A DNA stretch of 64,000 nucleotides from JAKQEM01 sp964391185 (GCA_964391185.1 CAYMIX010000001.1:173309-237308), one strand, 5' to 3'; counted from the stretch's first letter, positions 25,531 to 34,945 are shown. Program-made: numbers and translations. Notes: a model not told the origin generated them from the letters alone.

Positions 25531-26793
25531 TCATTGCGACGAGACAGCAGCCTTGAATGCGTTCAGGGCTGCTTCGTCGGACCAGACGCGCCAGTCTTGT
25601 TCTTTGTTTTCGTTAAACCAAATCCATCCTTTTATCTCCGGATACCGTGGGATCTGAACAGTGAGAGCGTCCTTTATCCACGCGGCTTTCTGTGGTCCAT
25701 CGGCACTCGCCATCGAGAAGATATAGATAGGTTTCTTGTACTGCCTGAGTGTCACAATTGCTTCGCCAAATATTTCATTGAATGTCATCCACGGATTATC
25801 GAAGTTAAATCCATCCACTCCGACGATGTCCACGTACGCATCACCGGGATAATAGTGTTCTATCGCGTTCTCGACAGTTTCTGGCACAGACGTGTTATTG
25901 ACTGCCCAACCGAATTGTACGTTCGGAGCGTCTTTGAAAAAGTCATGGACATAGCGATATGCCTTGATGTGCTTGGCAGGAGTATTGCCGTTTTTGACAC
26001 CTGAAGATGCGTACCAATCGCCGTTCATTTCCTCAAAAGGAATCAGGACGACCGGGTCGGCATATCTCTTTGCATCGTTTGCAAATTCAGTGAAGTAATC
26101 GTCCCAATCCCCTTTTAAGATTGCATCGTACGAGAAGCGAGGTTGTTCCGCGCCTTCCACTTCATAATCGAATGCTTCCCAGAAAATAACCAATGGCTTG
26201 CCGCCCATACTTGGTTTGAGTTCCATCGGGAAATCGCGTTCGTTTCCCCAGTGTACGAACACTGCGCGCATCTGCATTTGTGCGCCAACCTGTTTTTCGA
26301 ATGCTGTTTCGTCTTCTCCGCGCCATCCGACGAATGCTCCCCACAAAGGTTTCGTTGTACTTACCGCAGAGGATCGGGCTTGGCTCGATACAGATGTTCC
26401 GCAGTGTGGAGTGGTGACATTCATCGTCGCTATAGAAAGAACAGTTTTAGGACTGCGTGCACTTATGCGATAGCTCGTTGTTCCAGCAGTTGCTGATTTA
26501 TCAGTGTAACGAGTCTGTTTGATATTCGATGCAATTGTTACCCAGCCTCGTGATCCTGACGTACGTTCAATTGTGTACGTTGCTCCAGCGGCTGCGCGTC
26601 TCCAGGAGAGAATCGTCTGGACCGTTGTACCTGTGCATCGTGCGCGTGGTTGTGAGGCACGTAGGACGCTCGTCTTCTGCACTGGTGTAATCGCGGCCCA
26701 CACATGTCCTGGTAACGTCTCTACGGCCATCGCAATGCCCATCACAATGATGATCGCAAACACACCGCGCATCCAATTCGGAATATTTTTCAT
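25531..26793 (-). CDS. GH26-like glycoside hydrolase fold, probably degenerate
   Basis: The 420-residue exported protein has a signal segment, a fibronectin-III-like domain (about 50-130) and a GH26-type barrel. The acid/base region is intact (IPFEEMNGDWY). In active relatives the nucleophile Glu lies in a KPIMIxE segment before KAAWI. Here that segment reads KPIYIFSMASADG, so Ser occupies the Glu position. WIWFNENKEQDW near the end fits the family. It may bind glycan without cutting, or use another residue. It is convergent with the deacetylase and starts with an AAGGAT SD. Confidence 0.75.
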   Translation of the reverse strand: MKNIPNWMRGVFAIIIVMGIAMAVETLPGHVWAAITPVQKTSVLRASQPRARCTGTTVQTILSWRRAAAGATYTIERTSGSRGWVTIASNIKQTRYTDKSATAGTTSYRISARSPKTVLSIATMNVTTPHCGTSVSSQARSSAVSTTKPLWGAFVGWRGEDETAFEKQVGAQMQMRAVFVHWGNERDFPMELKPSMGGKPLVIFWEAFDYEVEGAEQPRFSYDAILKGDWDDYFTEFANDAKRYADPVVLIPFEEMNGDWYASSGVKNGNTPAKHIKAYRYVHDFFKDAPNVQFGWAVNNTSVPETVENAIEHYYPGDAYVDIVGVDGFNFDNPWMTFNEIFGEAIVTLRQYKKPIYIFSMASADGPQKAAWIKDALTVQIPRYPEIKGWIWFNENKEQDWRVWSDEAALNAFKAAVSSQ

Positions 26794-26819
26794 AGAGATC
26801 CTTTCTACACGTTTCGCAC

Positions 26820-28616
26820 TTACGCGACAAACACAAAAGGTACTTCCAAGCGCTTCACATCGGCAATGCGGTAATCAAGCATCTTCGATCCAACGAAGAC
26901 AATCGAAACGTCGTCTTGGCTAACCATCGCTTCAATATTGTCCTGGAGGGCACCTGGCCGTCCGATGAATTCGAAGTTCAAGGTTTTCTTGCCATCTGCA
27001 TTGCGGTTTTTATTGATCTTCTGGAAAAGATCTTCCGCCATTTTCTGCATTTCTTTGATGAACTTCGTCGAATACTTCCCTTCCGGTGAGTGAAGGAGGG
27101 CAATGTTCGTCACATGATGTGCATCGCACCATTCAACAACGCGATCAATACGCGTGACGAATGAACGTCCACGAGAGCAGAGAACAGCGACAGGGCCTTT
27201 TGCGTGACGCTTAGGGAATGCGCCAGCTGGTTGAGCGATTTTCAATGCCTTTGCAACAAGTGGCGTCAGTGGAGGTTGGATAATCAGTGTGAGGAGAATC
27301 ACCCAGAGTCCCACGAGGACAACAGTTTCCGTTCCTGGAATGCCAGAGGCTCCGAGGCCCATCAAGAGTACTGCTGGGATGACGCCAGTTTCACGCACAA
27401 ACGAAATAAAGAGCAGCTCGCGCACGGTCATCTTGTGCTTGCCGAGCATGAATGGAGAAAGTGTTACGAAGACTGCGATTGGACGGATAACAAACATAAA
27501 CAGCAGACCAATAGATATTCCAAGGCCTGCTACACTAATTAATTCATTGAGGTCTACAGTCGCACCAAGGAGCATGAAGATCAGCGGCTTCATGAAGCCT
27601 TCAATCGTGTGGACGAAGTAGTGTTCGACGTGCGAGACGTGATCTTCGAGCTGGAAAAGGAGTCCTGCAATAAACACTGCGAGGAAACCGCTACCGTGGA
27701 AGTACACAGCGAGCAAATAACAGAGAAGTGGAACTGCGAGGAAGAGTGCTGCATCAGCTTCGCCTCCTTCGCCGACTTTTGCTTTCCATTTGCTCCACAT
27801 GTGGAGGATGAGGAAGCCAACGAATCCAACGACGCAGCCGATCACGAGTTCTTTAATTACTTCGATCAAGGTCTCCATGTTTCCTAAGTGTGCGTACACT
27901 TCTCCGATAGAACCTGGCATCACTTCTTGCGCAGTTAACACTGTCAAAAACACACCGGTGAGCACCGCACCAACGACGTCGTTGATCGCACTTTCACTTA
28001 CGGCAATATCTTTTACACGGGGGTTAGGGAATACGAGGGACTTCAGGCTCGGGATAATGGCCGCAGGATCAGTGGAAGAAAGTGCGGCACCCAGAAGAAC
28101 AACGGCGCCAATCGATACAGCAGCACCTGCCATCCATGAGAAGAATACGGATAGAAGGAATGCAGTGATTAATGTGCCGAAGAATGCGATCGACAGGATT
28201 GGGCCGATTAATTTCTTAAAGCGTGCGAATGGTGTATCCAATCCCCCACCGAACAAGATAAAGGCGGCCCCCATTGTCGTGAGTATTCCTAAAATGGTTG
28301 AGTTGCCAATAAGTGGTGCGAGCGTTTGGCGTTCCATCATTCCGAGGAAAATCGCGAGCACAAACGAGGGGATTACGGTTGGCTTTGCGAGCTCGTACAC
28401 CAGGAATCCGAATGCTGCGATGATGATCATTTCGAAGAACACCAAGAGCGTCGGTGCGTTTGCTCCAGCGTGCTCAAAGTTATTTGCGACGATATCAGCC
28501 ATGGCACGCGATAATCCCCAACCAATAAGAAGAAGAATTCCGATGAAAATATAATTTTTCGAAAGGTTGTTTACAGAGCGAAGCATATTCTTGGATGATT
28601 GCAGAGCGCGTACCAT
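26820..28616 (-). CDS. Cation:proton antiporter (NhaP/CPA type) with USP-like tail
   Basis: The 598-residue protein has about 12 membrane helices. Antiporter motifs SSTDPAAIIPSL and SESAINDVVGAVL carry the ion-binding Asp residues. A cytoplasmic C-terminal domain of about 130 residues (PVAVLCSRGRSFVTRIDRVV, ending IVFVGSK) looks like a universal-stress/nucleotide-binding regulatory domain. It should exchange Na+ or K+ for H+. Short spacing to the GH26-like gene suggests a shared transcript. Confidence 0.9.
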   Translation of the reverse strand: MVRALQSSKNMLRSVNNLSKNYIFIGILLLIGWGLSRAMADIVANNFEHAGANAPTLLVFFEMIIIAAFGFLVYELAKPTVIPSFVLAIFLGMMERQTLAPLIGNSTILGILTTMGAAFILFGGGLDTPFARFKKLIGPILSIAFFGTLITAFLLSVFFSWMAGAAVSIGAVVLLGAALSSTDPAAIIPSLKSLVFPNPRVKDIAVSESAINDVVGAVLTGVFLTVLTAQEVMPGSIGEVYAHLGNMETLIEVIKELVIGCVVGFVGFLILHMWSKWKAKVGEGGEADAALFLAVPLLCYLLAVYFHGSGFLAVFIAGLLFQLEDHVSHVEHYFVHTIEGFMKPLIFMLLGATVDLNELISVAGLGISIGLLFMFVIRPIAVFVTLSPFMLGKHKMTVRELLFISFVRETGVIPAVLLMGLGASGIPGTETVVLVGLWVILLTLIIQPPLTPLVAKALKIAQPAGAFPKRHAKGPVAVLCSRGRSFVTRIDRVVEWCDAHHVTNIALLHSPEGKYSTKFIKEMQKMAEDLFQKINKNRNADGKKTLNFEFIGRPGALQDNIEAMVSQDDVSIVFVGSKMLDYRIADVKRLEVPFVFVA

Positions 28617-28742
28617 GGTGAAATTGCGTAAGGAGAAAAAATCGGGCCCTGTGTAGCGGACTGTACTTAGAAAATCAATGGTCTAAGGACTCACTCCTGG
28701 TTAGTTTTTTCTTTAGTTACTGCTACGTTAGCTGAATCCTGA

Positions 28743-28816
28743 ATTGCTATATTGTTAAATTGTTGCAGGCAAAAACTACCTTTGTCGCGTGCGAACAATA
28801 TAGCAATTTAACAATG
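28743..28816. repeat. Short-unit inverted repeat (ATTGCTATA family)
   Basis: Left ATTGCTATATTGTTAAATTG; the reverse complement of the right arm reads ATTGTTAAATTGCTATATTG. The two units are the same but in swapped order, so the arms are permuted, not simple inverses. Confidence 0.8.
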
Positions 28817-28849
28817 TATTATTCGTATAATTGGTAAACCGAATAGTTA

Positions 28850-30223
28850 TTAGTTAGTAGTTTCAGCAAGCACCGGATCAAAAATCGACGCTGGCAATTT
28901 CTTTCCCGCGAGAATCTGGGCGATGCGTTTAGCTCCGTGAATAGACGGAAGAATGCCAACGCCATTGCAACCAAGGTTATAGAGAAGTGCAGGATTCCGT
29001 GGCTCAGTGCCGATGCATCGCACGCCGGTGCGTGTGTAGCCCATGAGGCCATGCCAAGCGAATGCGCGCTGTGGTGGCTCTCCGCGGTTGCGATATGTCA
29101 TGCGCAATGAGCGTTCCAATTCTTCATCGATATCCGCAGGAAACGGTACATCCGGGTCGTAATCTGCGCGGTCAGGAAGAATGCGATCGGGTCCGCCAAG
29201 ACAAATGAGACTCCCCTGCTTGCCGCTGGCTATCATAAATGGTCGGCGTGTGAGGTACACGTACGGGTCCAAGTGTGATTTCTGCTGACGGAAATAACTG
29301 ATGGCAGTTGTCGATGTTTCTGGTGCATCAAAATACCCTGTCATATAGCCGATCATTCCTTGAATGAGAGAATATTGTGATTGGTCGATCGGGGTTCCGG
29401 CATGATTTTCGATTTTTACTGTCTCAAATCCATTCGTACAAAGGATAACTTTTTTGGCGTGAATGTTCGGACCATTGGTTTTGATAAACACGTTGTCTTT
29501 TTCGAGCGTAATTGTTTCCACTGGAAGATGCTCTGCGATGACGATGCGATCGGCAAAATTCGCGACGAGGTATCCTGCTAATTCTTCGCAGAACAATGCA
29601 CTATTCATACAGCCCTTAGGTTCATTGAGTGCTGCAATAAATTCCGTGTCATCGGTTCCAAGAATATTCAGAATCGTTGAACGTGGCATCGGGAGATACA
29701 ATGTTTCATATTTCTGTGGGATGTGCTTAATAATCGCAGGGTCTGCAACAACGAGCATCGGTTCTATCTGAAGTCCTGCTTTGGAACGGATATGCATTTG
29801 TTCCAAGTGATTCAGCACCATGGAGACCGCTGTGAATCCTGCATGCCCCATACAACGGAATAATGGCGTCTGTAGACTGCAAGATTTCATCATGTCTTCC
29901 AGCAAAAACCACGCATCTTCAATATCTTTCTGCGCATGAATTGTCTTCTCCATGCCAAATTCCTCAACAAGTTCTGTCAGTGGTCGTTCAAAATAACTCA
30001 CCACTTGTCCTGCATTATGTCCGGTTGCTCCGTGTGCAATGCGTCCAGCATCTACGAGCGCAACTTTTAACGGAGTGTGTTTCAAGATCATGTATGCCGT
30101 TGTGACACCTGCAATTCCCGCGCCGACAATTGCAACATCAGTGTCTACATCGTGCTCCAAGCGAAAGCCTGGTCTATCGTGTGCAAGCTGCGTTAACCAT
30201 GGTGAGCGATGTGTGTGTGACAT
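28850..30223 (-). CDS. FAD-dependent amine/amino-acid oxidoreductase (DAO family)
   Basis: The 457-residue flavoprotein has the N-terminal Rossmann motif VAIVGAGIAGVTTAYMIL with the acidic end of strand two (VALVDAG), and the GATGHNAGQVVSYF segment typical of the DAO family. A C-terminal GCNGVGILPSIHGAKRIAQIL closes the FAD site. Substrate is unknown; glycine-oxidase or PuuB-like roles are possible. TATAAT lies 16 bases before the ATG. Confidence 0.85.
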   Translation of the reverse strand: MSHTHRSPWLTQLAHDRPGFRLEHDVDTDVAIVGAGIAGVTTAYMILKHTPLKVALVDAGRIAHGATGHNAGQVVSYFERPLTELVEEFGMEKTIHAQKDIEDAWFLLEDMMKSCSLQTPLFRCMGHAGFTAVSMVLNHLEQMHIRSKAGLQIEPMLVVADPAIIKHIPQKYETLYLPMPRSTILNILGTDDTEFIAALNEPKGCMNSALFCEELAGYLVANFADRIVIAEHLPVETITLEKDNVFIKTNGPNIHAKKVILCTNGFETVKIENHAGTPIDQSQYSLIQGMIGYMTGYFDAPETSTTAISYFRQQKSHLDPYVYLTRRPFMIASGKQGSLICLGGPDRILPDRADYDPDVPFPADIDEELERSLRMTYRNRGEPPQRAFAWHGLMGYTRTGVRCIGTEPRNPALLYNLGCNGVGILPSIHGAKRIAQILAGKKLPASIFDPVLAETTN

Positions 30224-30403
30224 ATCAACGTCGCTCTTTATTATAGCATGAAATCGATCTTCTCAGAATCACTTTTCTCATCAGGTCGCTCTGAATATTC
30301 GATACTTGCTTGGTAGGATTCAATTGTTTGTAACAACATAAATTATGAGAGACATCATCACGGAGTCCTTCGCGGAGGGTGTCAGATGTATTAATCTGGA
30401 GGT

Positions 30404-30928
30404 ATGCAAACAACTTTCCTCACCATCGCCGAGGCCTGCGAAAAGACAGGTCGTTCCGCTTCCACTGTTCGTCGTCTCATTAAGAGTATTGCAGACGATG
30501 ATAACCATGCAGACCGTGCATCGATCGAGCCTACCCCAAAGGAGGTCGCTGCATTCAAGAAAAAGAATGAAAACTTCACCTGGCGCATTAGTGAGGATAT
30601 CGTCCTTAAGAATTTCGGTGCAGCCCCAAAGGTGGAGAAAAAAGAAGTCGCCGAAAGCAAAGGAGTTATCATGGATATTCTCCAGAATGAGCTTGCTCTC
30701 AAGAATCAGCAAATCGAGAAGCAGTGGGAGGTTATCCACGCTCTCAACGATCGTTTGCGCGAAGGAAACATCCTCATGGGTTCACTCCAGAAACACTTCG
30801 CACTTCCAGCTGCAGAATCCCCTTCTGAGAATGTGATGGAAGCAGCAACTGTTTCCTCCTCGAAGCCTTCCAAGGAGACCTCCGCTCAGGCTCCAAAGCG
30901 CAAGATTTTTGGGTGGCTACGACGCTGA
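30404..30928 (+). CDS. Helix-turn-helix protein with coiled coil
   Basis: The 174-residue product begins with a MerR/excisionase-like helix-turn-helix (LTIAEACEKTGRSASTVRRLIKSI). A coiled coil follows at about 90-120 (LQNELALKNQQIEKQWEVIHAL), and then a low-complexity tail ending KRKIFGWLRR. This layout is common in plasmid or phage DNA-binding proteins. It has a clear SD (GGAGG) although its composition is native. The S23 element at 30940 begins 12 bases after its stop. Confidence 0.7.
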   Translation: MQTTFLTIAEACEKTGRSASTVRRLIKSIADDDNHADRASIEPTPKEVAAFKKKNENFTWRISEDIVLKNFGAAPKVEKKEVAESKGVIMDILQNELALKNQQIEKQWEVIHALNDRLREGNILMGSLQKHFALPAAESPSENVMEAATVSSSKPSKETSAQAPKRKIFGWLRR

Positions 30929-30939
30929 TTATCCCCTCA

Positions 30940-31460
30940 GTTAACGCGTTAATTCGTTAATTCGACGCGTTTGCTTCAGTGCTTTACAGAGCTAAAGCAG
31001 ACAAAATCAATTTTGTATGCAATCCTTGCGGAATGACAGATTTCCGCAATTTCGAAGACATGCGTGTATGGCAGGAGGCTAGAAAATTAATCCGATCTGT
31101 TCGGGCTATTTGTAAGAAAGAAAATGTTCGACGAGATTGGCCATTCATTGATCAGATAACGCGTGCTGCACGATCAATATCGGCAAATATTGCAGAAGGT
31201 AGTGATGCTATGACTATCCCGGAATTCATTAATTTTCTTGGGTATGCAAAAAGATCATCTTCTGAAGTTAGATCACACTTCTACGATGCTTTAGATGAGA
31301 AATATATTTCAGATGAAGAGTTTAAGCAGTTATCTGATCAAACTGACTGTATTGCGCGTATGCTTGCAAAATTAATTCACAGTCTCCAATCCGCAGATCC
31401 AAATATGAAGCGCACGTTTAAAAATACCGTGGATTCGAATTAACGAATTAACGCGTTAAC
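30940..31460 (+). mobile_element. S23 element #2 with perfect 26-bp terminal inverted repeats
   Basis: The left end (30940-30965) and right end (31435-31460) are exact inverses over 26 bases, made of GTTAACGCG, TTAATTCG and TTAATTCGA units. The 521-bp unit holds only an S23 gene plus a CTTTACAGAGCTAAAG hairpin upstream of it. There is no transposase. The right end overlaps the gene's stop region. It resembles a MITE-like or repeat-framed cargo unit. Confidence 0.8.
31033..31443 (+). CDS. Four-helix-bundle S23-family protein, copy 2
   Basis: ATG 31033 gives 136 residues starting MTDFRNFEDMRVWQEARKL. Family motifs are AARSISANIAEGSD and FLGYAKRSSSEVRSHFYDALD. It is close to copy 3 along its length, including the C-terminus (KRTFKN). 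The upstream hairpin around AGAGCTAAAGCAGA is also shared with copy 3. The stop codon lies in the right terminal repeat, so the last residues are repeat-encoded. Confidence 0.9.
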   Translation: MTDFRNFEDMRVWQEARKLIRSVRAICKKENVRRDWPFIDQITRAARSISANIAEGSDAMTIPEFINFLGYAKRSSSEVRSHFYDALDEKYISDEEFKQLSDQTDCIARMLAKLIHSLQSADPNMKRTFKNTVDSN

Positions 31461-31483
31461 TAGAAAAACGAGAGAACAAGCGA

Positions 31484-32362
31484 TTAGTCCGCAATCTTCA
31501 GAATAGCTCCAACCTCCGGCTTGCTGAACTGCAAGTACGAAGAACGGTAGAGGCGCGTGTAGCTGTCCTCTCCTGCCATCCATTTGCGGACGACGTCGAT
31601 GTTCTTGTTCTTGTAGATAGCGAGTGCGCCTGGTTCGATATCGCGCAGGCTCGTGCCGAGGTATGCGTTCTGGCTGACGTTTCCAACGATGATCTTCACC
31701 ATGCCGTTGCCGTCTGCAGCAGCTTCAATTCTGGCCCACTGCTTCTCGACATCCTTGGTGTAGCTGATCATGTTTCCGAAACGGTCGACGTATGCGAGCT
31801 CCCACTTGTCGTCTGCGTAGTCTGGTATCACATCGTCCACACTCTCTTCGATAAGATCAATCTTATGATCGTGGTGAAGAAGGAAGGCTGTATATGAGCT
31901 GCGGAACTGTTCGGTATTTCCGTAGATCGGGTTTTTGTCGTTATTCAAGCGGTGGATGGACTTAATTTTGTCCTTGATCGTTGCGAGGCCTGCAGGGTTC
32001 GTTGTAACGATGCGAATGCCGTCGGCGATTGCCACATAGAAAGGCGCGCCGTTCTCCTTGCTCACGCGAGGTGCGGCATTAATAAACACGCCTGTGTGAC
32101 TCTTCTTGTATTCCTCCTTCACCTCGTCGCTCAAGTACGTCGAATTGAGCGTTAATTCATGGAGTTCGAAGATTAAACGGAGAACGTGTTCCGTGATTGT
32201 CTCACGTCCGTAGATATCGAATTCACGACGGACATCTTCCAACGGGAACGAGCGAAAATCCGTCGAAATCAAGGCATCGGCGTCATCTTGAAGGAATGGA
32301 TTTTTGCTACGTCCGTAGGTATCCGAGAACAGGTAAACACGTCGGAGAGGGGTGTACGACAT
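31484..32362 (-). CDS. Possible SAM hydrolase / SAM hydroxide adenosyltransferase-like protein
   Basis: ATG 32362 (MSYTPLRRVYLFSD) is preferred to an upstream ATG in a poor context. The 292-residue product has segments recalling the DUF62 family: INAAPR, APFYVAIADGIRIV and the C-terminal-domain signature LAYVDRFGNMISY. Family enzymes hydrolyse SAM to adenosine and methionine. The N-terminal Asp motifs are not clear, so function is tentative. The body is soluble. Confidence 0.4.
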   Translation of the reverse strand: MSYTPLRRVYLFSDTYGRSKNPFLQDDADALISTDFRSFPLEDVRREFDIYGRETITEHVLRLIFELHELTLNSTYLSDEVKEEYKKSHTGVFINAAPRVSKENGAPFYVAIADGIRIVTTNPAGLATIKDKIKSIHRLNNDKNPIYGNTEQFRSSYTAFLLHHDHKIDLIEESVDDVIPDYADDKWELAYVDRFGNMISYTKDVEKQWARIEAAADGNGMVKIIVGNVSQNAYLGTSLRDIEPGALAIYKNKNIDVVRKWMAGEDSYTRLYRSSYLQFSKPEVGAILKIAD

Positions 32363-32451
32363 GAATGGACGGGAAGGAAGCCCGGGCATAATAGGGGAAG
32401 AAAACCTTGAAGCAACCCGATTTTCTCAATCTTTCTATCGACGCATGTGTC

Positions 32452-32519
32452 AGTATTAAGGGTTATGTATTAAGGGATACGAGATTCAACATCCCATAAT
32501 ACCTAATACGTGCCCCTTA
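32452..32519. repeat. Short-unit inverted repeat (GTATTAAGGG family)
   Basis: GTATTAAGGGTTATGTATTA on the left; TCCCATAATACCTAATAC on the right. A sequence of the same family lies inside the 23S intron at 63191-63245. Confidence 0.75.
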
Positions 32520-32522
32520 GCC

Positions 32523-33977
32523 CTATAAAACCGGTTTCTTCGTATGCCAGTCAGTCGCCTGCTCGTAGGCATGAGCAGCACGCAAAATTGTAGGTTCACC
32601 CCAGTGTGGTCCCATTAATTGGAGTCCAATAGGCATCCCCTCTTTGCTGAATCCACAGGGCAATGCGAGCGCTGGGATTCCGGCCATCGGCTGCGCACAG
32701 AGGAAAACATCTTCGAGGTACATCGCGACCGGATCATCAGCGTGCGCACCTACGTTGAATGCTGGCGTTGGAGACGTCGGCGAAAGGATGACATCTACCT
32801 GCTTGAATGCTTCATCAAATTCATTCTTGAGAATCGTGCGGACTTTCTGTGCCTGTCTGTAATACGCGTCGTAGTAACCAGCGGAGAGCGCGTATGTTCC
32901 GATCATGATGCGGCGCTTCACTTCTGGTCCGAAACCTTCACTGCGAGCTTGGTGATAGTAATCGACCAAATTTTCGACATCTTTCGCGGTATGCCCATAT
33001 CGGATCCCGTCATAGCGCGCCATGTTCGAGCTTACTTCACAGGGAGTGATCACGTAGTATGTTGCGATCGCATACTTGGTGTGCGGCAGACTGATTTCCA
33101 CCAGCTCTGCGCCCAATGACTTAAGAACATTTGCGGCCTGCACTACCGCACCTTCTACTTCTGCGTTGAGTCCTTCGATAAAATATTCGCGGGGCAAACC
33201 GATCTTCATCCCCTTCACATTTCCTGTGAGTGCTGCGCGATAATCTGGCACTGGCACATCCCCTGTTGTTCCATCGAGTGGGTCACGGCCCGCAATTGTT
33301 TGTAAAATAATCGCGAGGTCTTCGATACTTTTTCCAAATGGTCCGATTGTATCCAAGGAGCTTGCCATGCTCATAACCCCAAAGCGGCTTGTGCGGCCGT
33401 ACGTCGGGCGAATGCCTGTAACGCCACAGAATCCAGCAGGTTGACGGATGGAACCACCAGTATCTGTTCCAAGTGCGAAGATGCATTCATCGGCGGCGAT
33501 AGCTGCAGCAGATCCTCCGCTGGAACCTCCTGCAACGCGTGATGTGTCCCATGGGTTACGTGTGACGCCATAGGCTGAAGTTTCGGTGGATGCGCCCATC
33601 GTGAATTCGTCGGTGTTTACTTTTGCGATGCTGATGGCGCCCGCGTTCTTCAAACGTTTAATCGTCGTTGAGTCGTAGGGTGAAACATAGTTTTTTTCAC
33701 GCAACATATTGCTCGATGCAGTGGTCTGCACCCCCTGTTCACAGAAGACATCCTTGGTGGCATACGGGATGCCTGCAAGAGGGTTTGTGAAGTCTCCTTT
33801 ACTGTCTACTTTTTTGGCTTCCTCTAGGGCTTTGTCAAAATTCTGATAGACGAGCGCGTTAAGCTTGCCATCCACAGCGTTGATGCGCTCCATGCAGGCC
33901 TTCACCAATTCTACGGAGCTGATCTCCTTCTTGCGAAGTTTCTCATGTGCCTGTGCGATTGTGAGGGAGTTGATCAT
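32523..33977 (-). CDS. gatA: Aspartyl/glutamyl-tRNA amidotransferase subunit A
   Basis: The 484-residue amidase releases ammonia from glutamine for transamidation of Glu-tRNA(Gln)/Asp-tRNA(Asn). The Ser-cisSer-Lys triad is visible in PYATKDVFC (Lys) and VAGGSSGGSAAAIAA (Ser pair), with DTGGSIRQPAGFCG following. GatC lies 65 bases upstream, but a palindromic repeat separates them. GatB is not in the window. Confidence 0.96.
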   Translation of the reverse strand: MINSLTIAQAHEKLRKKEISSVELVKACMERINAVDGKLNALVYQNFDKALEEAKKVDSKGDFTNPLAGIPYATKDVFCEQGVQTTASSNMLREKNYVSPYDSTTIKRLKNAGAISIAKVNTDEFTMGASTETSAYGVTRNPWDTSRVAGGSSGGSAAAIAADECIFALGTDTGGSIRQPAGFCGVTGIRPTYGRTSRFGVMSMASSLDTIGPFGKSIEDLAIILQTIAGRDPLDGTTGDVPVPDYRAALTGNVKGMKIGLPREYFIEGLNAEVEGAVVQAANVLKSLGAELVEISLPHTKYAIATYYVITPCEVSSNMARYDGIRYGHTAKDVENLVDYYHQARSEGFGPEVKRRIMIGTYALSAGYYDAYYRQAQKVRTILKNEFDEAFKQVDVILSPTSPTPAFNVGAHADDPVAMYLEDVFLCAQPMAGIPALALPCGFSKEGMPIGLQLMGPHWGEPTILRAAHAYEQATDWHTKKPVL

Positions 33978-33989
33978 AGCATTGTTATT

Positions 33990-34028
33990 CGTTCTTCGTT
34001 GATTCGTGATTCGAAGAACGAATCAACG
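33990..34028. repeat. Palindromic repeat between gatC and gatA (GTTCTTCG family)
   Basis: CGTTCTTCGTTGATTCG and CGAAGAACGAATCAACG form permuted arms around five bases. It sits inside an operon, so the transcript would carry the hairpin. Confidence 0.8.
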
Positions 34029-34042
34029 GATCACGCTTACGG

Positions 34043-34342
34043 TTATCCGTGGGCAGATTTCGTTTCTATCTGATGATCCTCAATAGGTAGGGGACTGGTG
34101 CCGAGCAAATCGTCAGGAGACGCCAGTGGCTCATCATAGATTTTATCCGCGCGCAGTGAATTAAATAATCCCGTTACCTGCGCCGTTGGTTCGACGTTCT
34201 TGGTATCGACTTCGCTCAATTGATCGATGTACTTGAGGATCGAGCTTAATTCTTTCGCATACTTCTCCACCTCATCATCGTTGATAGTGAGGCGTGCGAG
34301 CTTCGCGATATGCCGGACCTGGTCTGCTGTTAACTGAGTCAT
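34043..34342 (-). CDS. gatC: Aspartyl/glutamyl-tRNA amidotransferase subunit C
   Basis: The 99-residue subunit stabilises the GatA-GatB interface. Motifs LTADQVRHIAKLARLTINDDEVEKYAKELSSIL (in sequence) and EPTAQVTG / NSLRADKI are typical. Size is normal. It is the first gene of gatCA. Confidence 0.92.
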   Translation of the reverse strand: MTQLTADQVRHIAKLARLTINDDEVEKYAKELSSILKYIDQLSEVDTKNVEPTAQVTGLFNSLRADKIYDEPLASPDDLLGTSPLPIEDHQIETKSAHG

Positions 34343-34372
34343 GAGTGGCTGCGAGGATAGCTTTTACAAGTA

Positions 34373-34500
34373 AGGAAATAAAGGCTGTAGAGGGGATAGA
34401 CGGGATAGAGAATAAACGGATGATGTTCTTACTGTATAGTGTGCCGCAGTCTGTTCCTCTATACCGTCTATACCTTTTATCCCCTCTATCCCTTCATCAA
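34373..34500. repeat. Inverted repeat region upstream of rnpA (GGGATAGA family)
   Basis: GAGGGGATAGACGGGATAGAG on the left faces ATACCGTCTATACC and ATCCCCTCTATCCC on the right. It fills the gap between gatC and rnpA, where rpmH would be expected in the usual order; no L34 gene is seen. Confidence 0.75.
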
Positions 34501-34501
34501 A

Positions 34502-34945
34502 GTGAACCTTTCCCGTCTCCAAGGGCGAAAAGTAAATAGTTTCCTTTTGCGGAAGGGGAGAGTGTGGAAGGGTAAAACGTTCAACGTGCATTGGCTACTT
34601 GGTGCGCCACGTCATCCAAACATAGACCCAATCAAGAAGGGGATATATGTGGGAACGATTGCTTCTGCGAAGCTGAATAAATCTGCCGTCGTGCGAAATC
34701 GCATGCGTCGCCGCGTACGCGAAGCGCTGCGTATCGCCGTGAAAGAAAACGACGAAATAGGCCCCGTGCAGTTGTTGCTCGCGCCGCGCACTGCTAGTCT
34801 CAAAGCTCCTTTTGCCGATATCGAAAAGGATATTCGGCTATTCCTCTCTACGCTCTCATCACCATGGCCGAAACAACAAAGCGATCTTCCCGCATCTGGG
34901 ACTTCGCCCTCATCCTCGCCGTTGCCTTCCTTGGGTCGCAGCTAA
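34502..34945 (+). CDS. rnpA: Ribonuclease P protein component
   Basis: GTG 34502 is chosen because the protein then begins at the family fold (VNLSRLQGRKVNSFLLRKG). The RNR signature follows: SAVVRNRMRRRVREALR. It assists the RNase P RNA in removing tRNA 5' leaders. The last 27 codons overlap the 5' end of yidC in another frame, giving a Ser/Pro-rich tail that is probably dispensable. The rnpA-yidC order is conserved in bacteria. Confidence 0.9.
   Translation: MNLSRLQGRKVNSFLLRKGRVWKGKTFNVHWLLGAPRHPNIDPIKKGIYVGTIASAKLNKSAVVRNRMRRRVREALRIAVKENDEIGPVQLLLAPRTASLKAPFADIEKDIRLFLSTLSSPWPKQQSDLPASGTSPSSSPLPSLGRS

Noticed and set aside
25531..26793. Intact beta-mannanase
   Set aside because: The expected nucleophile Glu is Ser in KPIYIFS, so normal catalysis is not supported.
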